A stretch of DNA of 64,000 bases. Source: Amylostereum areolatum. Its lineage: Eukaryota > Basidiomycota > Agaricomycetes > Russulales > Stereaceae. A model generated the notes under the pieces. The model saw only the letters and a list, made by a program, of their open reading frames with translations. It made no database searches and was not told the origin of the DNA. The position numbers were made by a program, and so were the translations under genes. This document shows, one piece after another, positions 36,448-47,677 of this stretch (within the stretch, counting starts at the first letter, position 1; each line of letters starts with the position of its first letter). Where the stretch lies: assembly GCA_012932865.1 (NCBI GenBank), contig SAXG01000027.1, forward strand, positions 372,001 to 436,000, in the 5' to 3' direction.

Positions 36448-36474
36448 GGAGTAATCTCGCCGTTCGCCGCAGTG
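36448..36474 (-). repeat. right terminal inverted repeat of CACTA-like element
   Basis: Reverse complement identical over 27 bp to 34984-35010, ending CAGTG on the + strand, followed by ACG. Confidence 0.75.
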
Positions 36475-36771
36475 ACGGCGGCCTCACTCTATGGGAAGGT
36501 TTGTCTCGTCCGTGGTCCACCGTTCACAGGCTCAGTGGTTGTGTATTTCTTCACATTGATACGTTACCGAGAACGCGCATTCTGTTCCCAGGACTCGCCA
36601 CGGCTTCTTGGCACGCCCGGTGCTAGCCTCTCTCTTGTCAAGTGCTGTGAAGGAGGGCTTATTTAAAATGTCTGCAGGGAGTGGGATGCTCGATCTCCTT
36701 CGACCCCATGTTCTGGTAGGTCTCCACCGTCATCGTTGGAAGTTAACTTCATTCAGGCTTGACGCAGATCA
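36475..36771. other. spacer between CACTA-like element and membrane protein gene
   Basis: About 300 bp. A frame at 36608-36770 is open but has no protein-like features. Presumably the promoter of the following gene, partly replaced by the element. Confidence 0.3.
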
Positions 36772-37491
36772 ATGGTTCGGCGGGTACCCCTACGTCTCCT
36801 TTTCCCGGTTTCTCTCTTTGTGCGAGCGAAGGACGACAACGTCGACAACAACGAATGTCCTACCTCCAAACAGAGCACGACCTCCACTGTGTCTCCTACC
36901 TCGGCCTCCAGTATATCGGTTCCCCTTCCCACGTCGGGTCCCCCATCCTTGTCCTTACGTTTTGACCAACCAACCAACACGAGCACTTGCGCCAACACAC
37001 GGATCTCCTGGACACTGAACGGAGAACAGTCGGTACCCTTAACCATCCAAATCACGGATGCCTTCGCTTCCCAGGCACTGTTCAAACCGGGCAAGTTCAG
37101 TTTGACAGTCACCTATCGCACGCTCACAACCGATGTCCCGTCCACGGCCAGCCAACTCGACTGGCGGCCTATCGATGTGAACGAAGGCGAATATACGGTC
37201 GTTGCGTTCGATACCAACAGGTCAATTGGCTTATACGCCCAATCGCCTTCTTTCGCGGTCTCCGCTGGCAACACGTCCTGCTTGGACGATGTTTCCAGTC
37301 CATCTACTACTCTCCCGCCTGTCGGGTCAAGCTCCAAGCCACTGAGCACCGGTGCGCTGATAGGCATCATAGTGGGGTTGGGTGTTGGCGTAATTCTCAT
37401 CGCCGTTGCATTTATGCTCCCTGGCTACGTTCGTCATCACCTCCCAACTCGTCGACAGCGTAGGGCGGGCGGACCATACTATTTGTTCTAA
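36772..37491 (+). CDS. single-pass membrane protein, secreted-domain type
   Basis: 239 residues in one exon. The start at 36772 gives MVRRVPLRLLFPVSLFVRA, a plausible signal peptide. The ectodomain (about residues 20-185) is Ser/Thr-rich and then beta-sheet-like (CANTRISWTLNGEQSVPLTI; YTVVAFDTNRSIGLYAQSPS) with paired Cys and possible N-glycosylation sites. A transmembrane helix follows (TGALIGIIVGLGVGVILIAV, about residues 194-218), with a short basic tail ending GGPYYLF. The architecture resembles fungal plasma-membrane proteins with small ectodomains, some of which act as wall-stress sensors. No specific function is supported. Confidence 0.68.
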   Translation: MVRRVPLRLLFPVSLFVRAKDDNVDNNECPTSKQSTTSTVSPTSASSISVPLPTSGPPSLSLRFDQPTNTSTCANTRISWTLNGEQSVPLTIQITDAFASQALFKPGKFSLTVTYRTLTTDVPSTASQLDWRPIDVNEGEYTVVAFDTNRSIGLYAQSPSFAVSAGNTSCLDDVSSPSTTLPPVGSSSKPLSTGALIGIIVGLGVGVILIAVAFMLPGYVRHHLPTRRQRRAGGPYYLF

Positions 37492-37713
37492 CTTGTACTC
37501 TGGATGTATATACACATGGACCCACGGGGATATTGTGCGGGGTAGACTCGGGTAAGATGACAAACGGGTAGGCTATTGTGCGGGTGAATTACGAGGACAC
37601 GGCAGTAGTGATACAAACGCAGACGATGCATACTCTATAAACACATAAGAGAGTTCGGGGAGAAATGCAAGAGAATAAACATATCGTAAAAGGCTTGAAT
37701 TGGTATACGACGG

Positions 37714-40700
37714 TCAACGACCGATGGACGACATGAAAGACGAAATCTCCAGATCCTGATATTCCTCTTCCGCAGGCAGATCCTCAAGACCCTGGAGGAC
37801 GTTTCTGTGGCTCGATGGAATGATACCATCCTTATCTTTCTTTGCATTGGCGGCGTCCTCTTCGGCGGAGGTGTGCCGGAAGAGGTCGAGCACGAGGTCA
37901 GTGTCCATCGACGCCAACCCCGAGTTCTGTTGCGTGACGACTGAATTGGCGATGTTGAGCTTGAAACGTTGTAGACTAGAACCCTCGATTAATCGGATAG
38001 TACAAAGAGCTGACGTGAATGCATACCCCATGATTTTCTCCTCGAGGGTACCCTTGGTGATGAGTCGGTAGACGTTCACGACTTTCTTTTGTCCTATGCG
38101 ATGCGCACGATCCATGGCCTGTAAATCCTTCATAGGATTCCAGTCGTGCTCCACAAAGATGACCGTGTCGGCGCCCGTCAACGTCAATCCAAGACCTCCG
38201 ACGTGTGTCGTGAGTAGAAGACAGTCAATGCTGGGATCTGCGTTGAAGGTTTGCACTACGGCATGTCGTTTGTTGGCATCGGTGCCCCCATCCAACCGCA
38301 TATACGTGATGGAAGGCATGTGCCTCTTGAACAGGTCCGTCTCGATGATGTCGAGCATTTGCTTCATTTGACAGAAAATGAGGACACGGTGCTGAGAGAA
38401 CGCGCCAGACGATGGAGGTTCTGCGTCCGCCAGTTCGCTCTTCCCTACGTCGCCCGCATTCACGCCAGGCGTACCGCCAATACCACAATCCACCAAGAGT
38501 TGCCTATGAGAGAATAAACGAGCTGATTTGCAAGGAGGAATGGAGAGTCTCACCGGAGTGCAAGAAGCTTCGGCGCGTTACTGATGTCATTCAAGTTGAC
38601 CCCATTGCTCTTCTGGCCAGCCTTCTCCAGTGCCGTGCTAACAGCTTCCGGAGTCTTCAGTACAAGCGCGGGATGGTTACACAGCTTGCGCAGATATTGC
38701 AGTGACTGGAAGACGTGCTGCTGTTGTCCCTTGGACCCGTCACTCTTAATGATGTCTTCGGCGTTTAGACGCGCTTGTGAGTTGGCGAACTCGTCGTAAA
38801 GCTGTTTCTGCATGTCGGAAAGCTCGCAGAAATAGTCCTGAATGATTTTCGGGGGCAGATCGTGCAAAACATCCTCCTTGAGTCGCCGCAATAAGAACGG
38901 AAGAACTTGTTTGTGAAGCGCTTCCAATGCTAGTGCAGCTAAATTGCGCTGTTAGTGAGGACATGGGGGTGAGGAAGAGGCGTCCACGAACCTGCTTCGC
39001 CGTTCTTCGACTTACCATCCCTGTTCGACAGGATCGGTTTGCTGAAGCGCTCATTGAAAAACGACTCGGAGCCCAGGAACCCAGGCATCAAGAAGTCAAA
39101 GAGACTCCAGAGCTCGAGGACATTGTTCTGGATGGGCGTACCAGAGAGAATCAAGCGGTGATTGGCACATATACACTTGACGGCCTTGGTTAGCTTTGTC
39201 TTGGCGTTTTTGATGACATGACCCTCGTCCAAAATGCAGTAGAGCCAGTTTCGGCTCTGGAGACTTGCGATGTCATTACGAACGACCTCGTATGAAGTGA
39301 TGACTACATCAAAGTTCTTGAACTTGGTGAGAAGCTTGCCGCGGTCGCGCGCATTGCCGACATAGAGGACTGGCTTCAGATTGTCGGCATATTTCAGGAT
39401 CTCGTAGTACCAGTGGCCCGTCAGGGTAGGCGGGCAGATTATAAGTGACGGGAGATGCTTTGAATCTGCGGACTTGGTCGCCTTGTACCGTTGGGCTCGT
39501 TCGTAATGTTTGCTCGCCAAGATACATATTGATTGGAGAGTCTTTCCGAGGCCCATGTCTAAAATCGTGTTAGTTCAATGAAGACTAGTGAGGTCATGAT
39601 GACCATACCGTCACAAAGGATGCCATGAAGCTGGTACTTGGCGAGGAACGCCAGCCAGTTAACGCCGTCCTGCTGGTATTTGCGAAGCTCCGCATTGATA
39701 ACCACGGGTATGTCATATTGCTCAACCTTGCTACCGTCAAGAAGCTGCGTCAGGAACTGTCGCTCCTCGTCGCGTCGCTTTAGCAAGTCATCCGAGAAAC
39801 CAGGAGGATCAGGCAAGCCTGCCTACAATGAACGGGTCAGAGAAGTAAAAGGTATAAGGAAAAGCACACACTTCGAGGGGCACCATTTTAACGAGCGTTG
39901 CGAACGTGTTGGTGGCCGTCGACCGTGTATCTTCATCGGGATCACTCATACGACCAAGGATCGGGACCACCAGGAATATGACATAGGGAAGCGCTTTGTG
40001 GTCTAACTTCTGAACTACATCTGTGTTCGCTGTTTAGTCTGTTTCCTTCTCTTAAGCCAGGTGAAAGCACGCACTGTAAACAAGTTCCATCGCGCCTTCT
40101 CTGTTGGCGAGATTCTCCACATCGCCGAGGAATGGTAGGACCTGGTCTATCACGAATCGCATTGCGTCCACAGTCATGACGTCGCAGATGGCGGCAAAGC
40201 AGCGCGATACACACTGACGAATGACCGCGAATCGGCTTCGGAGAGCCATTCCGAAGAGTGGAAACAAGTCTTTCACTTGGGGCCACAGGTCCGCATGCAA
40301 CGTTGGAATCACGGCCTCCAAGACGCTGAGCGAGTCGATGATGTCCTGGCCAAATTTGTCCTCGATGAGCTTATCTGTCTTTTGAGACGATTCTACAACG
40401 CCAATCAACGAAGATTCACTCCATCAATGCTGTGAATAACACATACCGAGGTCGCAGGCACTCTGCAAGCCGCCTGCCATGGATTGCCACATTTTCGGGA
40501 CAACATCGAGTAGTCTCGGCCCAAACCGTGAGGAGAGTTGAACGAATGCGAGACCAGCACCGCGTCTTGAGATCCTGGACTTCTCTAGTGCATCCACCTT
40601 CGTCAGGTCCTTTGCGATGGCAGTATCATTTGACTTCGCCACTCCCGCGAACGAGATGATGCCTTTCAACTGCTTCTGCGTGAACGCCCATGTTGGAGTT

Positions 40701-43700
40701 CGCTCGACATCTTGACAAAGGAAGGTGCACAGATTTTTGACGATCTTGTCTGGCGGCTGAGAAAGACTATGCTGTGCGCAGAATTCGATGAAAGCAGCCA
40801 CGGCCACGGCGGAACGCGTCTGTAAGTCAACGTTTTCCTCGTTCTGGTGGGTCATTCAACGTTAAGAACTCACAGTTGAGACTGAGGAAACCGTACCTTG
40901 ATACCATTCATCACGCCTTTTACTATTGGGCTAACCTTGTCTGGCGTGCTTTTCAAAGCAACGAACGCTGCCGCAAAGGCTGCGGACACTCGTATGTCGT
41001 GCTGGGTCTTGACCTCCTTGTACCGATCGATGGTCGCTACCACTATTTTACGCTTTTCAATCAGGCCTGCCAATTCTTTCCTCTTCGTACGCCCCAAGCT
41101 TTCCTTGAGTTTTGTGAACAGCTCGCCAACAGCCGACTCCGCTGTCGCGAGAGAGAAGCATTCTGGCTTCGTACCAGCTAGGTCAATCTCGACGGGCAGT
41201 ACTGGTATCTTCTCCCAAGGTATCTTGCACTCCCATCCGAAGCTCAGAAGAAGGTTTGAACAATCATTGTGAATGTGAGCTAAAGTCATGGCCATCTCGT
41301 GGTACGCTGGCGGTGGGTCGCTCTGCAGCCATGCGAGTGTGCGGTTGCTCAACTCGAGCGCGAGGCCAGATACGGTGACCAATGGAGGCGTAGAGGGGTC
41401 CGATACGTCGAACTCCAGCGCCCACTGTTCGGTGATGACGGCCGTGATGACCTTCTGGAGCATGCTGCTAGAATCGATGTAGTGCAGTAAAATGCTCTGG
41501 AACATGTCATCGACAACCTCTCCCTATCGAAAAAGCATGATGTTAACAACGGAAGAACATGGTAGGTATAGAACACTTGCTGGTGGCCCCCATAGGAAGA
41601 CAAGATAGGCGAAGGCGCTGGCGGCGGCTATTCTTGCTAACCAGATTGTGTCCGGGGAGATAAGGGTGAGGTCTTGAGCAAGCATGTTCTTATCGACGTT
41701 GTGCCGCTCAGGCGCAGAAGCGTCAACTGCATCGGAAGCCACAGGATTATAAAAGTATGCAGGGTCCAACGGAACGCTCATAGGTGTTGTCATAAGGCTT
41801 GACCATTCCAGGACCTGTTCGGCAGTGATAGAGGCTTGCAGCCAGCCGGGGACGGATTGCAGGAGAAGGAGTGATGTACGCCATGCTGCCATCGTTGCAT
41901 GACGGATATCTGACCTCTCTTCAACGACAAGGTTCTGGAAGAGAAGGCGAAGTAAAGGTGGAGATATCCAGTCTTTGGGAAGGCTTGCGACGTTCATGAA
42001 GGAGTGCAAGGTCTCAACTACAGCGAGGCGGACCGTGGGGATGGTGTGACGAAAGAAAGGGAAGAGGGTTGGTGCCAGTTCGGACAAGGGGCGTCTGTGG
42101 GAGGAAACTCGATGAAAAATATGTTGACCAACGTGAAAGAGCGTACGATGAAGATGGGTCTGCCAAAATTGCAATAACTTCGTCGTACGAGACGAGCTTT
42201 CCTGATGATCATGAGTATATGATGCCTCATGATAGTAGAAAGCCTACCCAAAAGATCCATGACAGCGCCTACACTGGAGCTGAGATCATCTTTCATGTCT
42301 CCAAGACAATTCCATAGGACGGCCAATACGAGACTCAAGCATCCCGGCAATTGACGAACTAGATGAGTCGCCACAGGAAGAAGGCAAGAAGCCGCGACCG
42401 AACGAACGTCGTCATCGCGGTCTCCTAAGCTATACGAAGATAGTTAGAGTGTGATACATCCGTTGAACCAGACAGATCATACCCCAAGACTGCAGTGTCG
42501 ACAACGTCTTGTAGAACCTGTTTCCCACCGGAAAACGAAAATTCTACCCCATGCTCCATGTCCTCCATCTTGACATCCTCCTCAAACTTCGCGTCGCTTG
42601 CCCTACCTTCCTCAGCCTTCACCGTACTACATGCCTCTGCCTTGACTTCACCATCCGTAACAACCTCCTCGAAAATATCGCTACGTACAGCGACTTCGTA
42701 CTTGATGCCCAGTAGTCCGGCATGACGAACTTCCCAAACATGTGTAGCTGCATTATCATGCTTGCCGGCTCGTCTTGAGGATGTGGCGACCACGGGAAGT
42801 GCGAAGTCTTGTCGGATCATGTGCAGAAGAACCTTGTGAACGTGTAGAACAGAGCGTCGGGGCATGTGGAGTAGAAGTGAGGCAAGTGTTTGGGACACAG
42901 TCTCACGAACGGGTGCGACAACCTGGAAGTGTTCGTGAGTGTGATAGACAAATTTAACGGAGGGGGGGCGGTGGGGACGAACCTGGTCTGACACAAAGTC
43001 TCCGAATCTATCAAGGACGAAGACGCACAGGAGTCTCGCGGCGAGATCATTGCACCATCTCTCATGCGCGAAGTCGTTATCGTCGAGGGATACTCCCACT
43101 GACATGTATACATCAGATATGTCGAATAGGTCGGGAAAAGCAAAGGGCGCAACATACCCTTCATGCCGCCATACTTTCCTTGTGTCTTCAGAAGTTCGCG
43201 GAGAGCCATGGCAGCGCCGTGCCTAACCTCCCATGCAGGGCTGAAGATGTCAATCTCCAGGATCTTCACGAGGCCATCCCACGCCCAGGAACCAGGCGGG
43301 ACTTCCAATGCTTGAGACTGTTTAGCGGTCTTGGGAGAAACCGCACCACCTTTGGTCGGATCGATGATGACTTTTTCGGCTGCCGGTGTGTCGACGCGTG
43401 AAGGTGTCGAGGGTTTCTCATCTGATGCGATAAGGCGAGCTCTGCGAAAGCGCGAGTATGAGGTAACGAATCTCGACGACAGCACTAGAAACTAACTTGC
43501 TGGAACTGGCTACTGCTGCCTGGTATTTCGAGCTGGAAGCTTGAGGTGGTGGGGCGGCGACAAATGCAGAATTGCCTTGCTTGCGTTTCCGCTTTAGTCG
43601 GTTTCGCTCACGGGCAGATAAACCAGCAAGATCGTCTTCAGCAGAAGGTGCGACTGTTATAGGAGACGGTGCCACGGGGGTTGAAGATTTGGAGCGGTTG

Positions 43701-44541
43701 ATCGGGGAGGGCTCCTTCTTGACTGCTGCAACCTTCGTGTCAATGGGAGTCGGCGCGACTGGGTCGGCAGTAGGAGACGGCGCTTCTGTCTTGGATACCT
43801 CGGTCTCCATATCGGCGTCTGGTTCTACATCGGCGGCAAGTTCTTTATCTAGGTCCATGTCGTCGTCGCCACCGAAATCGAGGAAATCCAGTCCCAGTCT
43901 ACCCATAGCCTCTTTGCGCGCCTTCTTGACTTCAGTGGATGATGAAAGGATGCCAGTGGGCTTGATGAACTCTTTCCCCGATGATGCGAGGAGAAGAGTG
44001 CCTTTGTGCATGAGTTCCTCCACTGACAGCATGGGGAACTCTGGCGGTGGGCGGGTAGAAGTGCTTGCCCGCTCAGATTCGGGAGGAAGATTTCCATCCT
44101 GGAAAGGATGCCACAGGGGAACGAGAGTGAAAATGTGGGAAAGGGCCACCGAGGTCGCACTTCGCGTTTCGTGAGACCGCGAGTGCAGATATGGAAGGAC
44201 CTCAATATAAGATCAGCATATGCACTTCCTCATCTCACCATCTATTCCACGGACTCCCAGTCATTAAAATAACTCACCCTGGCAACAACAGCCATAAGTT
44301 CCTTCCATGAAGACGGGTCGCCGAGGGGGAGATGTTGGCGGTGAGCTTTGATGTCTTCTTGAAGAGCGACATCGCTAATGAGACTCTTGGCGGCGAGCTG
44401 GGCGAGCTGTTTGGCTGCGGTTGTCCTCACTGAGGTTGAAGATCCTGTATCGAGTAGAAGGAGGAGCCTGTCCAACCTGAAGAAACCAAAACGCGTCAGA
44501 CGCGGGCACGTACAGGACGCGCCAAATTACCTTGAAGACAT
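37714..44541 (-). CDS. MOT1: MOT1/BTAF1 TBP-associated Snf2 ATPase
   Basis: Nuclear Snf2-family ATPase that removes TBP from DNA. Exon 1 is tiny: ATG at 44541 gives MSSR, a GTAATT intron, then LDRLLLLLDTGSSTSVRTTA and AKQLAQLAAK, the family N-terminus. A very long HEAT-repeat region with many introns follows (SWAWDGLVKILEIDIFSPAW; DRFGDFVSDQVRPHRPP). The ATPase core near 39816-37900 shows HGILCDGMGLGKTLQSICIL (motif I), LDEGHVIKNAKTKL (II), SGTPIQNNVLELWSLFDFLM (III), VGGLGLTLTGADTVIFVEHD (V) and QAMDRAHRIGQKKVVNVYRL (VI). It ends SFMSSIGR. The ATG lies 102 bp from the left end of a transposon inserted in its upstream region. The coding sequence looks intact. Confidence 0.94.
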
Positions 44542-44642
44542 AACGTAATGCAACGGACCGGACGCGCCGGAAAAACAGGAGGCTCGCGGTGATCTTCGGG
44601 GCGATTTCTCACGGTTGGAACCTCCGCCACGCTTTATATCAC
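44542..44642. promoter_or_regulatory. remaining MOT1 upstream region
   Basis: Only 101 bp, GC-rich, remain between the MOT1 ATG and the transposon end. This plus 51416-51526 would have made a divergent spacer of about 212 bp shared with the JmjC gene. Confidence 0.5.
44634..44642 (+). repeat. left copy of 9-bp target-site duplication
   Basis: TTATATCAC immediately before the left end; identical to 51407-51415. Confidence 0.85.
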
Positions 44643-44761
44643 TAGACTCGAACCAGTCCCGACGTGCGAGATGACAGTCGATCTCGCAGCCGTAGGGACT
44701 GGAGTCGAACAGGCGCGCGGTGGTACAGGCAAAAAGTTCCCACGCGATAGTTGGGACTTAG
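44643..44761 (+). repeat. left terminal inverted repeat (about 119 bp)
   Basis: Outer 17 bp identical to the right end. A middle block AGGGACTGGAGTCGAAC differs at one base, and an inner 18-bp block AGGCAAAAAGTTCCCACG (44727-44744) is identical. Between outer and middle blocks the sequence differs from the right end. CCAGTCCC (44653-44660) can pair with GGGACTGG (44695-44702), and GCGAGAT/ATCTCGC pair inside that loop. Confidence 0.8.
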
Positions 44762-44986
44762 AATTTTGGACGCGGTGACGCGTCTCCTCGTCTCTCAACT
44801 TACGCGTCTTCGACCCCGCCTCTCACTATGCTACCTTCTCCCCCGCTCTCCTTCCAATATTTTCTTGTATATCTCACTCATATATATCGAATATATCGTT
44901 CTTCTCGCATCTGACCAGTCCGGTAAGCAATTACTACTCACTTCTGCCTCTCTAGCATACCATGGCGGCTCCGACTGGTCTGAGAC

Positions 44987-47677
44987 ATGACGGCCCCCTC
45001 TTCCAGGCCGCGATGTCTATCTGTTTGCTCGCAAAATATCCCCCAGTCTCTTCCCCTCTCTTCTATGACGGATTCCGGTCCTCACCCCGATCCTGAACGT
45101 GTGCAACTGGCGTCTCGGCGACTATGTGATACCTTCGGTATCCCAGCGGTACACCCTTTCCAAGAAGAAACAGGGGTGCTCATCCTGAACAAAAAAAGCG
45201 TTATCCTGGACGTTCCAACAGGCGGTGGCAAGACTCTCGCTTTCGCCTACCCGCTTTTCTATTATTGGTCCCCGACGGCCACAGACTCCGAGGCTACTTT
45301 GGCGAAGATCATTGTGGTCGTTAGCCCTCTCATTGCGCTCATGGAACAGCAGGTATGTAGCCAGCATCATGAACACAATTAACCATCTAATAGGGGTACT
45401 TGCCAGGCCAAGGATTTTGTGTCCAAAGGCATTCCGGCCGTCGCCATACACTCCGAGACTCCAGAGAGAGAGAAGCGGATGATTGTACGTATACTCTCAG
45501 TATATCATGCCTCCCTCTCACCGCACAATCGCTAGGAACTCGGGCAAGGGAAATACCGCATCGGAATAGTGGGTCCAGAGACGGCTCGCAGCAGCGCGTT
45601 CGGAAGTGCGGTATTTCAGGCCAAGGTCTTCCGCCGCGACGTGATCTGCATGGTCATTGATGAGGGGCATGCGATCTCAGAGTGGGGAACTGACGACTTC
45701 CGGCCAGAGTTCTCCAACTTGGGCACACTTCGATCGCGGTTACCTCCTGGTACTCCCATTCTTGTCGCATCTGCGACTCTTCCTGCATCTGTTGTCGCCG
45801 ACATTCAAGAGAAGCTTGGCCTGGATCAAGATGTTGCCCGTGTAATGGTGTCAAATGCAAAGCCTAACGTCGCGCTCTCAGTGCGAATTATGCAGCACCC
45901 GGAAGATACCATGGCCGACCTTATAGCGTTGATCCCGAAGGATGCAGCATCACCCGAGGACATCCCCCCCACACTGGTTTATGTACAAGGTCGGACGGAT
46001 GCCGAGGATGTCCAAGACACGCTTCGCGCACATGCAGAGACTGTGAACGTAGATCCCAGCACCATCGAGTTCTACCATCGCCATGTCGATTCAAGGCGAA
46101 AGGAGTATGTCCTTGACGCTCTCAAGGATGGACGAATCCGAATCGTCGCTGCGACGGATGCATTGGGCTGGGTACGAAGTCGTTTTTGTCTCCTCATCAT
46201 CAATTTACTCTCTAACATTTCTCCAGGGGTTGGACCTCAGAAACATCCAGCGCGTTGTTTTCTGGAAGGCCCCCAAAACATTTTGCTCTCTGGTGCAAAA
46301 AATCGGCCGCTGTGTCCGGGACTTTCAACAGATCGGAGAGGCGATTCTCATCGTCTCGGCGGGTTACCATGAAAAGCAACGTGTCATTGTCGACGCAGCG
46401 GAACTGGACAATCATTCGGGGCGAAGGCCAGGAAATGAAACGGTACCCAGGGATATCAACGCACGGCCTCTTCATGCCGATGAAGATGAGCCAATACGTC
46501 CCGAAACAACCGATGTCCAGCTGGACCGACAGGTTGGAAAACGGACCCGGTTCCACGGCGTCTTGGCTTCACGAGACGCGTTGTATTTGGCGAAGTACGT
46601 TTCAACAAAACATTGTCGTCGCGTGCCATGGGACGAGTTCTTTGAAAACTCGAAAAAGAGTGAGTGCTGACCTTGGTGTACGCATACCAGACTAACTAGC
46701 CAGCTATAGGAGCTTTACCTATCCACGAGCCCTGGGCCACCGCTCCCTGCTGTGACAATTGCGAAGCTTCATCGTTTCGGATGGAGACTATCACGGTTGA
46801 AGATGATGCCCGCCTGAGGGCAGGCCGTCGGTCCCAGAGCAGTCGTGAGGTCCGAGATCGCGCAACAGCTGCTCTGATGTCTCTGCGCGAGCTCATAGTG
46901 GCGCGTGATTGGCCAGGACAAGACATTATGACAGGGGCCGATATCATGAGCGACCAGGTCTTACAGCAGATTGCGTCGGGGGCGAGCTTTCTAGACACAC
47001 ATGCTAAGTTGAATGACCGTGTGCGTTGGCACTGGTCATTCAAGTATGCCGACGAGGTGTTGAACTGCTTGCAGTCAATCCTTACTGATGCTAACACCAA
47101 CACGGACGCGGCGACGAACGACCCTGTCGGTGCGGTGTTCACCAACGAGGTGCTCAGTGCCCTACATACCACAGTGGCCACCGTTCCTGAGAAAACTACC
47201 CGCGGACTCCTCAAACAGGTCTTCGACGAGTGCTCTGACCTGGTCGAGCATCTCATTGATGGTGCAGGCCAGCCACGGATACGCTCGATCAAGCGTGTGC
47301 CACCAGAGACAGTACGTGCTACGTGCTATCGAGATGTTCATTGCTGAGATTTAGTTGGATAGAATGTTATGTACCATGGTGCCGTCGATGTTCCTATGTC
47401 CGTTGGCAAGATCCGTACACGCATGCGGAAGGTTGGTGGTGGATACAACTCGCTGGTAGAGTTTCTGCATGACTGGCAACTGATCTCATTAAATTCTCGC
47501 AAAGTTTACGGGGACCACAGTGCAGTCGCAAACAATGCAGATGAGGTGGAACATGTTGTCCTTCATAAGCTATACGAGTGCAGCCGGCGCGATCCTACCC
47601 TTCCCGGTGCCAATGAGGTTATTCAACTGGTTCAACTAGGTGCGTGCTACTACTTCCAGTCCCACAGCAACTATTGA
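44987..47677 (+). CDS. transposon-encoded RecQ-like DNA helicase
   Basis: Superfamily 2 helicase with RecQ-type motifs: DVPTGGGKTLAFAYPLFYYW (motif I), VVVSPLIALMEQQ (Ia), VIDEGHAISEWGTDDFRPEF (II, DEGH where cellular RecQ has DEAH), LVASATLPASVVADIQEKLG (III), VAATDALGWGLDLRNIQRVV (V) and QKIGRCVRDFQQIG (VI). A Cys-rich CCDNC follows near 46750, perhaps the RecQ zinc site, then a long C-terminal region of unknown function (RDRATAALMSLRELIVARDW; VKVYGDHS-type end). Starts at 44987 or 45065 (MTDSGPHPDPERVQ) are both possible. Introns of normal size join in frame, e.g. after GRIRIVAATDALGW and before MYHGAVDVPMSVGK. The last 7 nt overlap the convergent gene. It differs from the telomere-linked RecQ helicases in being inside TIRs. 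Confidence 0.82.

Larger units (their letters stand above)
34984..36474. mobile_element. non-autonomous CACTA-like DNA element (1,491 bp)
   Basis: Flanked by inverted repeats starting CACTG. The 27 bp at 34984-35010 are the exact reverse complement of 36448-36474, with weaker similarity inward. ACG lies directly on each side, a possible 3-bp target-site duplication. CACTA/G termini with 3-bp duplications are the signature of the EnSpm/CACTA superfamily. The subterminal 150 bp on both sides are packed with short GATTCC / GAGAATC motifs in both orientations, another CACTA trait. No transposase-like frame is present inside, so it would depend on an element elsewhere. Confidence 0.68.
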
